A stretch of 64,000 nucleotides of DNA. Origin: Heligmosomoides polygyrus polygyrus (taxonomy: Eukaryota; Nematoda; Chromadorea; Rhabditida; Heligmosomidae). The stretch is from the NCBI GenBank assembly GCA_947396885.1, contig OX377201.1:8418934-8482933 (forward strand), written 5' to 3'. The notes beneath the pieces are model-generated. The model made no database searches and was not told where the DNA came from. It saw nothing but the letters and a program-made list of their open reading frames with translations. Of the stretch, positions 21,427-32,582 are shown piece by piece (position 1 is the first letter of the stretch; the number at the start of each line of letters is the position of its first letter). The translations under genes and the position numbers were made by a program.

Positions 21427-22750
21427 TCCGCTACCGTTTAAAAGTCCCGGTCCCCGGGACACTAAGGTTTCCAGGGTGGAGTAAGTGGAGACCAGAGTAA
21501 GAGCTGAGATCATTTGATGATGTCGATGTTGAGTTGTCAGCATTGGTGTCGGCTGCGGAGGTGTAGGTGGATGAGTGGTTGTGGTTGAGACGATGATGAT
21601 TGTTGGTTGGTACGGATTTCTGGAAATGATTTTTAGATTTCAACATTTGGAAATGGAATGGTAATTGTAAATAATTTTTTTAAAGGGAAAAGAAAAGAAG
21701 AAAGAAATTGGGAGCATTGCAAATGTAACAGGTGTGATTGAAAGAAAATGAGTGTTTTGAAGTTTGTGCGCGTGTATCATTACTAGAGGCGAGAGATAAA
21801 GAATAAATAAATGTAGAATCAGGGTGTCTTATTTTAAAAATGGCTGTTTTAACGATAGGTAAATAGGGATGCGCATAGCATAAAATGAAAAACGGAGCTA
21901 TAGTTGTAGGGGAAGCAAGTGAACGCATACTTGAGTGTTTGGGGCATAATTGACAACGTTCCGAAAGCAATGCGTAGATTTGACGGCGATTAACTACTAA
22001 ATTAAGTACGTCTCTATGATGCGTTGTCATTGGTTAATGAATGGTTTGTTTAATGGCGTATTCTCATTTATCCTACACATCGGCGCAATTACCTATAGAC
22101 TGAGCTGGAAACATAGGGAATATTGTGCAGAAGAGACTTCTCCTGCCGGAAAGAGGAAAGAGCTGATGTAAGGCTGAGGTGAGGAATGCAGCACTCTTCG
22201 TCGCTAGTCAACGTTCGGATCAAGGAAAACAGCTAACCAGCTTCGGGTGGTCTTTTTTTGTTTTTTTTTATTTGTCGTTCTTCCCCTTGGTGTAGGGATC
22301 ATGGAACAACCCAGGCAGGTGCTTTTAAGCAACGACTGGTTTGTAGAAGGCTGTTTTCCTCTTCGGTTGTTTTATGAGTGAGAGTTTTGCATTTCTCGTT
22401 GTAAAGCCTACATGATATAACTACGGAGCAGGAGAAGTTTCCTCTGCTTGATGATTAAGTGAACGACGTTGTCGCTCGGTTCCATGCTCAGTGCTATATG
22501 GAATGGGTAACCTGGTGTGTAGTTAGTGAACCTTCCATAAACGGTGATTACGTAATGTTAAAAAATGACATCGCACTTTAAGAGTTGTATTTGTACCATA
22601 GTGGTACTAGCGAAATGTATTGCTCGTCATCAATTCTTGTTGTTGTCGGTTTTGGTACGTTGTTGTATTATGCGCGCTTAATTTAACTTGTGGAGTCTAA
22701 AGATAAAGAGATTTGAGTAATAGATACTCTAATAGTGGTATTTTCGAAGA

Positions 22751-23501
22751 CTACGTCGATGTGCGGCGCTTCGCGTTCGTTTGCTTCCCTGATGCACTTA
22801 CGATTAGGCAGGTGCAAAGGTCGAGTAAGGACGCGCTCCAGATAATTATTTGCATACAATGGCTGGCCAAAATTAAGGCTACGATACAGGCAATTTTTTT
22901 CCGCAAAAACATCGGATACTTGTTTGGTAATATGCTACTTTGAAACTGATTGAACTTCTCTATATTTGGTTGTTGTGCCGTATTGCATATCCGCTTACTC
23001 TCCTTGTATTTCGTGTGGGTGCGAAATTGGGCGCCAGTGTTGATAAAATGAGGGTGCGTTGCTGATGAAAAGAAATTTATTGGCGGCTGTCTATTGTTTA
23101 AGGGATATTGGTTAGCAAAATCCGGAAGGAAGTATCTACGAGGTGGTGCCATAAAGTTATTAAAATATTTTACCGGAGTGTGGTAGGCATTTCCGGAAAA
23201 GAATGGCGGTGGTGCGCTGTAATTAGTGCAGTAGGGTTTTCTTCTATAATTAGGGCTGGCAAAAGGTGGCAGCTGGGTGTTCATTGGTGCATAGTAATAG
23301 AATATTTGAGGAAAGTTTGCACGCAAATTTTTCCCTTTTTTTCGTAGATGTTTTGTTGTTGGTTTTGGTGATTAGTTTAGTGCAAGATTTTCGTAGTAGG
23401 TCTACTTCTTTTTCTAGTGCCTTGACTTTATCGGTGAGTGTTAGTGCATTAAAACTGCCCAGAAGGACTTCTTCTTCTGGCCTCTCTGGTTGGGAGCTCA
23501 T
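22751..23501 (-). CDS. gag-like ORFs of the LTR element
   Basis: An 83-codon frame at 23250-23501 begins MSSQPERPEEEVLLGS and has a Leu/Lys/Glu heptad stretch (TDKVKALEKEVDLLRKS), typical of a gag N-terminal coiled coil. A second, overlapping frame (22751-23326) is rich in Pro, Asn, Tyr and Phe (PPPFFSGNAYHTP, APPRRYFLPDF). The two probably form one reading unit broken by a frameshift near 23300. No CCHC knuckle was found. The assignment rests on position after the 5' LTR and on composition only. Confidence 0.4.
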
Positions 23502-24424
23502 CGTTGTAATATTGAAAGTAAGAGTTTTTCTTTTTAAAAATAAAACAAGAGGTAAAAGGTAAACGTCCCGGTTGGGTACGGTGTTTCTAGTTGTTTTCGT
23601 TCCTGGTAGGTTCGGTTGTTGCGATCTGACGTCCTTGGCTGATGATGGTGAGGGTACTTTTGTACCTAGCTCTAAAGGTTATTACAAGTGAAGGATAGAA
23701 GACGATCTATCCTTGCGGAACATGGAAGAGATATGAGGAAAACAGAGGGTGGAAGTGTTTTATCAGATTTATTCCAGTATCATATTTGGTGTTTTGCCCT
23801 TTATTTTTCGTGGCGCTTTTGCAATAGGCCGGCGCTTACTTTACAGATTTGTGGCGCAATGATTTCGTACGATTCTTATGAGTATGAGTACGTCGCTTTG
23901 CGTACGTCTCTTTGCGTAGGTCTCTTTTGTGTTTCATAATTCTAGCGCACGTGTTTTTTTTCTTCAGCTTGTTCCTTTTTCTTATCCGAGAAAGGATTCA
24001 GAGTTGCTGTTTTAGGTTGTTCCCTTTTCTTATCCGAGAAGGGACTCAGAGTATTCAAAATTAATAAGGCGGTGAGTTTTCAAAACGACGACTAGCGTCA
24101 GGCAAAATTATGATATGGGTCTGAAAAAATTTTCCTATTGAAATGTGACCGTCAGAGAAGGAAAAGAGGCATGAATATAAAATGTATACGGTTTTATATT
24201 CAAGAGCCTCCTTTTGGGAATATGGTGAACAAGAAAGTGTTATAGATAGAGAAAAAAATAGTTACTATTAAAATTTTTAATTTTTTAAGTGATTTCTACC
24301 AGAACGATTAACATTATGAGAACTGATGCAGTACTAAGTTGTAAAAGTGATCAATTCCTACAACTTAACAAGCAAAAGTGGGAAATAAGGAAATTAGTTT
24401 ATTGTTTTTTTTATAAAGAAAAGT

Positions 24425-24640
24425 TCGAGCGGGACCTCCATGTTATATGTTACTTTACGGATTATTAAAAGTTCGTCCGGGACCTCCATGTTATATGTTA
24501 CGCTACGGACTATGAAAAGTTTGTCCGGGACCTCCATGTTATATGTTACGCTACGGACTATGAAAAGTTTGTCCGGGACCTCCATGTTATATGTTACGCT
24601 ACGGACTATGAAAAGTTCGTCCGGGACCTCCATGTTATAT
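24425..24640 (-). repeat. 48-bp tandem repeat carrying the primer-binding site
   Basis: gggacctccatgttatatg recurs at 24431, 24479, 24527, 24575 and 24623, a strict 48-bp (16-codon) period over about 4.5 units. On the minus strand, each unit holds the TGGAGGTCCCGGAC primer-binding-site sequence plus the last 8 bp of the LTR (ATATAACA). The array abuts the 5' LTR at 24633, so a primer-binding segment with the LTR edge was amplified in place. Confidence 0.92.
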
Positions 24641-25042
24641 CTTCCTTCCCTCAGGGTTTTATGTAACGAGTGTTCGTGTAGCGGCACCTGAGGGAGTCGG
24701 ATATAAGCCTTTCCCGTCCCTATCATTTTACTCTATCGTGCAATTACATAACAAAACAGTTGAGGAATAACACAGTTTATCAATTATACGGATCGCGACA
24801 TAGACAGACGGGGGACGGGAAAAGGAAGAGCCGAACCAGAGAAAGTCAAAAAAGAGAAGGCAGGCCAAGTGGCCAGGGCGTTGGTGTGTGTCCCTCTCTC
24901 TCGGTGTCGGTGGGCGGTGTTTTCTCTCCTGCTTCGCGCGGGTGGTCCGATAACAGATGGAGCTTATCGGCAGATGTCTAATCCGCTTGACCTTGGACCG
25001 CCGTTGTAATGTCCCCTGCCGTCGTTGTAATGTCCCCTTACA
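24633..25042 (-). repeat. 5' LTR
   Basis: 410 bp, the direct copy of 21016-21426. Confidence 0.92.
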
Positions 25043-25046
25043 TGTT

Positions 25047-25519
25047 GTCGTACATTATCCATTTCTCGTCACAGGTTACGATGCGATCAAGAAATGGGTC
25101 TGTTTCGTTCCGTAGAAGCAGTGCGGACGAGATCTCATATCGTCGGTTTCTTTGCTCCTCAGACAGCTCGTGAGGCACCCATCTTTCCAGCTTTTTGGTC
25201 TTTCCAATTTCCTTCAGATGCCGGGCAGCTGTGTTGTGACTGACGCCAAGAACCTTCGCTATCTCCCTGGTACCTTTGTGTGGATCCTCCTCTACCACAT
25301 CTCTCAGCTTGTCCTCATCAACATCACTATGCCTCCCACGACCTTCATGTTCTTCCAAGCTCTCATCTCCATTCCGGATCTCTTATACCAACGATACGCC
25401 GTCCGAATTGTGTAACATCCTTGACCGAATGCGGCGTTGATCTTCTCGTCCGCCTCCTTAGCTGTAGTGCCCAGCTTGAATTCATACAAGTAAATGCCTC
25501 GGATTACCCTCTTGTCCAT
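25047..25519 (-). pseudogene. mariner transposase, N-terminal part
   Basis: The start is placed at 25519 (MDKRVIRGIYLYEFKLG), the usual beginning of the mariner DNA-binding domain. It continues NAAFGQGCYTIRTAYRWYKR, then a frameshift near 25370. The second frame reads SLEEHEGRGRHSDVDED (linker), VLGVSHNTAARHLKEIGK (second helix-turn-helix), WVPHELSEEQ (the WVPHEL motif) and IVTCDEKWIMYDN (first catalytic Asp). The frame is interrupted there by the LTR element. Confidence 0.93.
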
Positions 25520-25719
25520 CTGCAAAAAAGTCAATAAAACTCTAAAGTTGTCCCCACTTCTACATAGAAAATTTAGTACTCACCGGTAGAGCAAACTTTG
25601 CGCTTCTAAATGATATGCCACAGGTTTTGTTACGGTTTGTTCTTGATCAAACGCGTAAAAACGCGCCAAAAATTGGCGCGAGCCAGTGCCATTTGATTCG
25701 TTACAACCTAATATATTAA

Positions 25720-26746
25720 ACTAAATTACTTATTACTGTCATTCTCATGTTGTTGCCATTTTTTGGGTCGCGCTCCTGTATCTGAGCTTCTGAGTGCTGC
25801 AGAACACTTAAAAATAACGAAGTTGCAGGGCATAGTGATACTACGCTCGTTTTACATTGTTGTTTTCCTCGTGTGGTTACCAGTGTTGTGCAGGATTACT
25901 TTGTTTGTCACTTCCCTGTTTTATGAGAGCACAGAGATGCAGTTATAAATAAATAAATAAATATTATAAACTAAATCCGGCATCCTCAACTATTTTTGTG
26001 ACAAGATCGGCCGAATGTCGTTTCTGTCAGAGAAACTCCTTTTAATGAAGGCTTCAATCATATGAATAGTGGATGTGTCTCAAACTTCGTTTTGTCTTTG
26101 ATCGTAGTGGTGGCACTGTAGGCGCTGTTTGTTGCGTTGTAAAAATAATTCTCATTTCTTATTCTCATCATTGGCCACAAGAAGCTTTATTAATGCTCTT
26201 CTGTACCATTAATACCTCACATTACATGGGGTCGCAATAACTTGTGCTTCCAATACTCAAACATAAAACGGAAAAAACGTGAAAAGGTTTTTCATTCCCT
26301 TTTTTATCGAGGTGCTCGTTGATTACAAATGATGCCTCCAGGCCTGTTGGGGTACAAAATGTTTTCGTTTATCGAAATGGTTAAAGAAATAAGACCTAAT
26401 TTTAACATCGCCCCTCGCTGACATCACCTAGAGGCAGCATGCTAGCCCTTCGTTCTCCTTTACCTCTAGTTTCATATAAATGAGCAAGTTGTTGAAGTGT
26501 AATTGTGTTCATACGCTCTTCTTTCTTTATTCATGATTCTGTTTGTTTGTTTGTTTTTTGTTTATATCCACCAAGTTTTCCACATTCCTTTTTGTTCATG
26601 CGCACTATTGCTGCTCTTATCCTTTTTTCTTGGCATTTATGCTTAGTCTCTTATTTAGCACTAAACGCCTTGCTTTCTTGTCTTTTCCTACAGCAGACAT
26701 AACACGGGTGTTGATGGAGTGATGGAGTTGACGAAATTGCTAAGCT
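25720..26746. other. Intergenic stretch, nothing recognised
   Basis: AT-rich, with no coding signature or repeat boundary recognised. Confidence 0.4.
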
Positions 26747-26905
26747 GGGCCGGATTCATCAGCAATTATACTCGTGGGTATGCGGAGTATCAGTAGAGAT
26801 AAGATAAGAGTCAGGTAGATATAAGGCAAGAGTCAGAGACGCAGGCTTAATAGTGGTTATCTCTACCCTCTATACCCACGGGTTAGTCGTTGATGAATCC
26901 GGCCC
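26747..26905. mobile_element. MITE, GATTCATCAACG-terminus family, different interior
   Basis: The ends GGGCCGGATTCATCAGC and GTTGATGAATCCGGCCC are inverted. Further in, ctcgtgggtat pairs with tatacccacggg. The interior (agataagagtcag twice, ttatctctaccc) is unrelated to the other members of the terminus family. It is 159 bp and non-coding. Confidence 0.78.
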
Positions 26906-27099
26906 TTGGTATCTGGAGCCATATTCGATTGCTACTTGCAATGTTTAGCGGCTGTTACTCATCATGCTGTGTGCTTGAGTTTCTTCTACTTTAGAATTGT
27001 GAGCACATTTATGTCCAAATAAATATATAAATTTACTCGATTTGCTCGCGTTTCCATTTCCTTGGCAAAAATTCTTCGTTTACTCTTGCTTGCTCCTTA

Positions 27100-27226
27100 G
27101 GCCCCGTTTATACTTCGTCGCGGTGCGACGCGACGCCACGGCCATATTGATTTTGCGGCGCGATCGATCAATTTGGCCTCATTGCGTGGCCATTGCGTCG
27201 TGCTGCGACGAAGTATAAACGTGGCC
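27100..27226. mobile_element. Harbinger-type MITE, copy 1
   Basis: It starts GGCCCCGTTTATACTTCGTCGC and ends with the inverse GCGACGAAGTATAAACGTGGCC, flanked by TTA on both sides (27097-27099 and 27227-27229). A 3-bp TTA/TAA duplication with GGCC ends is typical of Tourist/PIF-Harbinger elements. 127 bp, almost fully palindromic. Confidence 0.85.
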
Positions 27227-27229
27227 TTA

Positions 27230-27915
27230 CACACGCACTGTCTAGTTTTCTAGTGTTCATGCATAGTTTGTTTCGCTTCAAACTTTGAGTCACAGTGTTG
27301 CATTGTTTGTTCTTATTTGTAATTCTTAATTTGTTCTAATTCTTAATTTGTTTGTTCTATGTCGATTATTTGCGTTCTTTTCTTTGAAGCAGGGTTTGAG
27401 AATACACCCAATTTAGCTGTCAAATTGTGAGAGCCATCAGTTAGCTTCGAGTTGTCGAGTTTCAAACTAAGGAAAATTTCAAGCACAATTGTGGAGTGTT
27501 GTGGTAAAACGTTAATACAGGACTTTAACTAACCTCAGGTCACCGACGAGTTGGGAGACCGGTACACGTGCATGCTCAAACTTTCATGTGGCACCAACGC
27601 CATCTTTGCGTAGATCTCTTGAATTCTTTCTCGGCTTTTAAAAATGCCCATGCTCACGAGGCGTTACTAACTGTCGATTTAGATTTACACATGTTTAAGA
27701 CTGTCGATCCTATCGAAGTAAAGACGTAGGGTTGCAGTGAATGAACGCAACATCGTAAGTACATAAAACAGGACTAAAGCTCGAAAGGTAAGCATAAATT
27801 GCGGCTTGCAGTTTTTCCCTTAAATTTTTTATACTTTTTTATTCCAAAATTTAGCGGCATAAACATTTTCGTACGGTAAACAGGTTTGTAAAAATGTCAC
27901 GAAGTTATATAATAA
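27230..27915. other. Intergenic stretch, nothing recognised
   Basis: No coding signature was found. The LINE leader is taken to start near 27920, but the exact 5' end is uncertain. Confidence 0.4.
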
Positions 27916-28097
27916 ATTCGATTGCACCCCGGCCAGCGAGCGGTCGTCTTTCCACGCCGTGTTCGTGATCTCCTTCTAAGTTCCCACTATTACTGGGATC
28001 TCCTGTCTAACGACCAAGTTATCTCAGCGGGCTTCTTGTGGCAAAGAAGCAATTCTTGTGAGACTGATAACTTGCCACCTGAGAAGGTACGTTACTG

Positions 28098-28931
28098 GTG
28101 TTTTCGCTCCGTTCGTTAGCGGCCGCTGTGATCACGGAATCAATCATGTCGGGTGCCGGTGTGTCATCTCTTGCAGCGTATGAGGCCTCCTCTAGCCTAT
28201 CTGCTGGCATGGTGAGTCTGGTCGAGCCAGCCGAGCGACTACAAGGACTTTTGGGACGTGGCAAGGTGCCCAGTTACGTGAAGGTGCTGGTGGATATAGT
28301 ACTCGAGACGAGAGCAGAGATCAAGGAGCTCAGCCGACGGAACGCCGACCTGATGGAAGAAGTCCGTCTGCTGAGGGAAGAAAACTTGGCTTTGAAGCAA
28401 AACACCTCTAGTGTGAGTAAATCAGTGGTAGATCTTTCCTCTAACGGCAGTCCTAATGCGGTTCTATCTATGAAGCCTGATATCGAACGTAAGAGATCAA
28501 TTGTGCTGTCCAACATCCCCGAGTCTTCGGCTCAAAGTCCATCAGAACGAGTAGGTCACGATATAGCATGTGTGAACCAAATCTTGGATTTCTTGAACAT
28601 CGAATGTAATCCTATGACGGTATACCGTATGGGTAAATTGGATGCTCGGAGGCCCAGGCTCATGAAAGTTGTACTCCCAGCAAGCAGATTCCAAATGGAG
28701 GCTGTTAGGAGGGCTCCTCGGCTTCGCTTCTCTCCTTCTCATCGGGGCGTATACTTACGTCCTTCACTTACTAAGGAGGAGTGGGAGCGAAGACGAGGAG
28801 AACGCCTAAGCAGTCGGAGGTTGGGGACTGGCGACACAGCTGCCAACATCCCATCGCGGAGTGTACTACAGTCTCCAACCCCTACGCAGGGCACAACACC
28901 TTCCTCAAGCAGCCCTTCGGGAAACTGCTAA
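28098..28931 (+). CDS. ORF1 protein of the CR1-type LINE
   Basis: 277 codons from 28098, or 261 from the second Met at 28146 (MSGAGVSSLAAYEASSS), which is the more likely start. Residues about 75-120 form a heptad-rich coiled coil (EIKELSRRNADLMEEVRLL). After that comes a fold resembling the RNA-binding ORF1 module of CR1/Jockey elements: RKRSIVLSNIPES, VNQILDFLNIE, PMTVYRMGKLD, PRLMKVVLP, GVYLRPSLTKEEW. The tail is Ser/Thr/Pro-rich. ORF1 proteins bind LINE RNA and form the RNP needed for retrotransposition. The frame is intact. It overlaps the start of ORF2, which lies in a different frame. Confidence 0.82.
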   Translation: MFSLRSLAAAVITESIMSGAGVSSLAAYEASSSLSAGMVSLVEPAERLQGLLGRGKVPSYVKVLVDIVLETRAEIKELSRRNADLMEEVRLLREENLALKQNTSSVSKSVVDLSSNGSPNAVLSMKPDIERKRSIVLSNIPESSAQSPSERVGHDIACVNQILDFLNIECNPMTVYRMGKLDARRPRLMKVVLPASRFQMEAVRRAPRLRFSPSHRGVYLRPSLTKEEWERRRGERLSSRRLGTGDTAANIPSRSVLQSPTPTQGTTPSSSSPSGNC

Positions 28932-31752
28932 GATATCGGAGGAAGCCTTATACCGAAATTTCTTGTGCCCTTTTAAATATTAGATCCTTGGTAAAAAATT
29001 GCAATTCCCTTATCTTTGCACTTTGTTATAACAAGTTTGATGCTGTCCTTCTAACAGAGACATGGTTAAGCACCCAAAATGAGCTAAATTCATTGCTTGG
29101 TACAGCTGCGGGGCAGTATGTGGGCATAAGTTGTGACCGGAAGAACAAATTGGGTGGAGGAATTCTACTTTTACTTAAGAGGTTCCTTTCCTATGAAGTA
29201 GTTTTTATGGAATCAGTCAAAGATTCTTACGAGGTCCTAATTTGTGATATAACAAACTCCTTGTCTACTTTAAGACTCATAGGGATTTACAGAGCACCTG
29301 GTTGTTGCACAGAAAGAACCCACCAGTTATCGAAGGTTATCACTGACTTCTGCGCGTGCGGCAAACCTAGCATTGCTCTAGGTGATATCAACTTGCCTGA
29401 TTTGATGCTAAACAGTCAGAGTGAAACTTCTAAATCCTTCCGTGACGCGTTAGAAGCTCATGCTTTTAACCAATTGGTGCCTAGACCCACCAGAGGGTCA
29501 TCCTTTCTGGACCTTATATTTTGTAATAAGCAACGCCTTGTCAAACGTGTAAGAACTAGTCCAGCAATTAGAAATAGCGACCACAATACAGTTCTCTTCC
29601 AAATCCAGCTGAAAGCAGGTCCTGGCGACAGTGGTGCACAGCGATGGGTAAGGGACTTCAAAGCTGCCAACTACGAATAAATCAGGGAGCATCTAGCTAA
29701 TGTTGATTGGGTGGGTATTCTCTTAAACAGTCCGTCAGCCAATACCATGTACGAAACTTTTCTTGCAGTGCTTCACCATGTTATCGAGTTATACGTTCCT
29801 AAACGCAAGGCTGTTTCCAACCAGCTGAATCTCCCACCATACCTTAAAAGATTGCACAGACAGCGATCTTCTCTTTGTAATCAGGCTACAGTTACAAATA
29901 GGACTTTTGATTGGAAAATATACGAGTCGCTAAATAAGAAAGTGGAGAAGCTTACCTATAAGTATTATCTCTACCTATAAAAGAAAATTATTGCTTCAGA
30001 AGACAAAAGAGCTTTCTTTAGATATGTCAGCTCACGTAGTGGTGATGCAAATTCAGGGACCATACCAAATTTGATAAATAGTGATGGCCTCTCTTTTTGT
30101 TCTGATAAGGAAAAAGCCAATGTTCCGGCTGAAGAATTTCATAAAGTCTTTAATCTCTCAAGTCATAGTGGTTCCGTTTTTCATGACAATCTACCAGTAG
30201 TCACATCTCAAACGAAGCCTTCTTTATGGTTCCATAAGAAAGAAATTTATGAAATTTTGTTCAAGTGGCCTACATCGTACTCGGTTTCACCGGACTTCAA
30301 TCCATTAAAATTCATCAAAAACGTATTGGATTACATAGTTTTCCCACTTGAGCAGATTTTCAACCTCAGCTACATGAATGCTGAGGTCCCTCAAAGGTGG
30401 AAACATGCTTTCATTACTCCTATCCCTAAGAAGCAGCCGTATAGTGATCCTGGAAATTATAGACCTATTAGTATAACGTCAATTTTTGGGAGAACCTTCG
30501 AGAAAATAATGAAAAAGCACGTTTTAGAATATATCGAAAAAAGTGAAGTAATTTCTGAAAATCAATTTGGATTTATGAAAGGCAGATCAGTCGAAACTGC
30601 GGTGCTCACTTCGCTAAACGACTGGACTGCTGCAGTTGAAAGAGGTAATCGTACCGATGTTGTGTATTTTGATTTTTCGAAAGCTTTCGACAAGGTTCCA
30701 GTAGATAAGCTGCTTATAAAAATGGAAATGGCCGGTATCCATCCTATGATTCGGGCTTGGATCCAGAGTTTCCTCACGGGGAGAACCTATCAGGTCAAAG
30801 TAAGACAAGAGTATTCAAGCATGTATTCTGCTCACAGTGGTGTGCCTCAAGGCGGGGTTCTATCACCACTCTTGTTTCTCTTATATACATTCGAGCTACC
30901 AGCTAAAATTGCTCGACTTGGGGCTGCCTGCAAAATGTACGCTGACGACCTAAAAATTTATAAAGAGATCGAAAATGTTCAAGACTGTCGTGTGATACAG
31001 TCAGCGATCGAATGCGTGGATGAGTGGGCAAAAATATGGGAGCCACCTCTTGCTCCAGAAAAATCTTGTAGTTTTACAGTCGGAACAAGAAGTCAAGTTT
31101 CCCAATCAGCGTACAGTCTAAGAGGAGTGTTACTGAAGTTGGTCTCTGCTGTTCGGGATCTAGGTTTCTCAATATCAGCAGATCTCAGGTTTTATGAGCA
31201 CTATAGAGCGTTGGTTAAGAAAGCAAATTTCCGAACTTATAACTTATTTAAGATATTAAAAACGAGCGACTTGCAGACGCTCTTGCGAGCTTACAAAATT
31301 TATGTGCGGCCCATTGTAGAATGTGGCACAACCCCACCAAAAAGAAGGATATCGGTTTGTTGGAAAGCGTTCAGAATAATTATATACGTAAGAGATGTTA
31401 TGGACTTCATTATTGTGATTTGCCGAATGGATCCACTAGAGCAAAGTTGCTTGGTCTTCCTAGTCTGTGTTCCAGAAGAAAAAAGGCCGATTTGCTCATG
31501 TTGTTAAAAATTCTGACTAAAACCGTTGCAGTTGACCCACTGCCATTCTTCAAGTCTCCACTATCTAGAAATAGAAAAGGGAGACATAGAATCTATGTCT
31601 CTGTTGCAAGGACGCAGGCTAGGTCAAGCTTCCTCACCTATAGGAATCTCAGAGAGCTCAACTGCTTGCTTGGTGAATCCGAAAATGTCACACAGATGTC
31701 ACTCCCGGCTCTCAAGTCATTTATTGCTCGTAGATTTCTCCTTTTAAGCTAA
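28781..31752 (+). pseudogene. ORF2 endonuclease-reverse transcriptase of the CR1-type LINE
   Basis: The endonuclease spans about 28950-29640: CALLNIRSLVKN, AVLLTETWLS (catalytic Glu), GGGILLLLKR, IGIYRAPG, IALGDINLPD, FLDLIFCN and NSDHNTVLF. Reverse transcriptase spans about 30330-31320: VPQRWKHAFITPIPKK, YRPISITSIFGRTFEK, VVYFDFSKAFDKVP (first Asp), SGVPQGGVLSPLLF, and CKMYADDLKIY with an intact YADD box. The C-terminus (31321-31752) lies in another frame after a shift near 31320. In-frame stops occur at about 29678 and 29978. The two catalytic domains are otherwise complete, so the copy is recently dead. Confidence 0.92.
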
Positions 31753-31867
31753 TTTGGCGTTGTATTTTATCTGGCGATCATTTCTTGAGTCTTGATTTGA
31801 TATGACCTGGTTTCGTTTGATTTCCTTTCCTTTATGTTAATCCACGTGTATTGTATGACACGTCTTT

Positions 31868-31870
31868 GAA

Positions 31871-31905
<35 letters not shown>

Positions 31906-31908
31906 ATA
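31868..31908 (+). repeat. (AAAT)n tail of the CR1-type LINE
   Basis: A run of about ten aaat/aata units directly after the LINE 3' UTR. Such short tandem tails are usual for CR1-like elements. Confidence 0.85.
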
Positions 31909-31910
31909 TC

Positions 31911-32337
31911 ATGACTCTGCACTAACACAGAATATCTCTTAGACAACTAAAATTATTCCGTTTCTTTGGAGAAGAACAGTGGCGAAGGTATTTGGAAATT
32001 GGCATGACACCTTTAACGGTGCGTGACGGTGCAATCACTAAGGGAAAACATTGTTTAAATCACAATTTCGAACCTCGGAAGCGTTACATTATAGCGGTAG
32101 ACACTTCTTTCAAAAACTACCCATGATTTAAAACGATTCATCGCCGCTTTCTTTTTGAAATTTTGTACAAACAATCAAGAATCAATTTATAGGCTCCGCC
32201 ATCAAAACAAAGTGTAAGCTCTGTCATCAAATTAAAATGTATCTTCTAGAAAGCTGCATAATGTGGTTTTTTAAATTGAGCAATAAAAATTACAAATAAA
32301 GTGTTTCAAACAAATGAGAAATTACTAATCTAGTACG
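31911..32337. other. Stretch with no recognisable gene
   Basis: AT-rich; nothing recognised. Confidence 0.4.
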
Positions 32338-32582
32338 TAGTTATTCAATGGCTCCATTGACGCCCAATTAGTTACTGGTGTTCCCAGTGATCTTCGATGT
32401 GGAGATTGACCGATAACTATACCGCGGTCCGAGGCACACCAATTGAATAGCAGGTTTACAACACAAAAGCAGCACGTAGCTGGTGGACAGTGAAGCTGCT
32501 GATGTCGTGAGTAAGGTCCCTAGCGCTCGATTCTGCTCATATGCACATCCATACATCATGGCGTGGCTAAATTCAAATAATA

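Larger units (their letters stand above)
21016..25042 (-). mobile_element. Non-autonomous LTR retrotransposon, 4.0 kb
   Basis: Direct terminal repeats of 411 and 410 bp (21016-21426 and 24633-25042) start TGTTATATCTTCC and end CCCCTTACA, with TG...CA ends and a 4-bp duplication. The repeats differ at scattered sites (a few percent). Read on the minus strand, the 5' LTR is followed at once by TGGAGGTCCCGGACG, a TGG-type primer-binding site. The minus strand also has a coiled-coil gag-like ORF. No protease, reverse transcriptase or integrase is visible in the roughly 3.2-kb interior, so it depends on another element. Confidence 0.9.
20392..25711 (-). mobile_element. mariner transposon split by an LTR retrotransposon
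   Basis: The ends TTAGGTTGTAACGAA and TTCGTTACAACCTAA are inverted repeats of about 30 bp, flanked by TA (20390-20391 and 25712-25713). Without the 4027-bp insert and its 4-bp duplication, the element is about 1.29 kb, the usual mariner size. The transposase runs on the minus strand. Confidence 0.93.
27920..31910 (+). mobile_element. CR1-type LINE, nearly full length
   Basis: About 4 kb: a GC-rich leader, ORF1 with coiled coil, ORF2 with endonuclease and reverse transcriptase, and an (aaat)n tail at 31868-31908. ORF2 is damaged only by two in-frame stops and one frameshift, so the copy is rather young. No terminal repeats are present, as expected for a LINE. Confidence 0.9.

Noticed and set aside
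21680..22030. Protease or polymerase gene of the LTR element
   Set aside because: The 116-codon minus-strand frame has no catalytic motif and an untypical composition.
24425..24640. CRISPR-like array
   Set aside because: The 48-bp units are contiguous tandem repeats without variable spacers, in a eukaryotic LTR element.
24394..24726. 110-codon ORF with a repeated 16-residue unit
   Set aside because: The periodicity comes from the 48-bp DNA repeat spanning the primer-binding site and LTR edge. Not a protein repeat under selection as far as can be seen.
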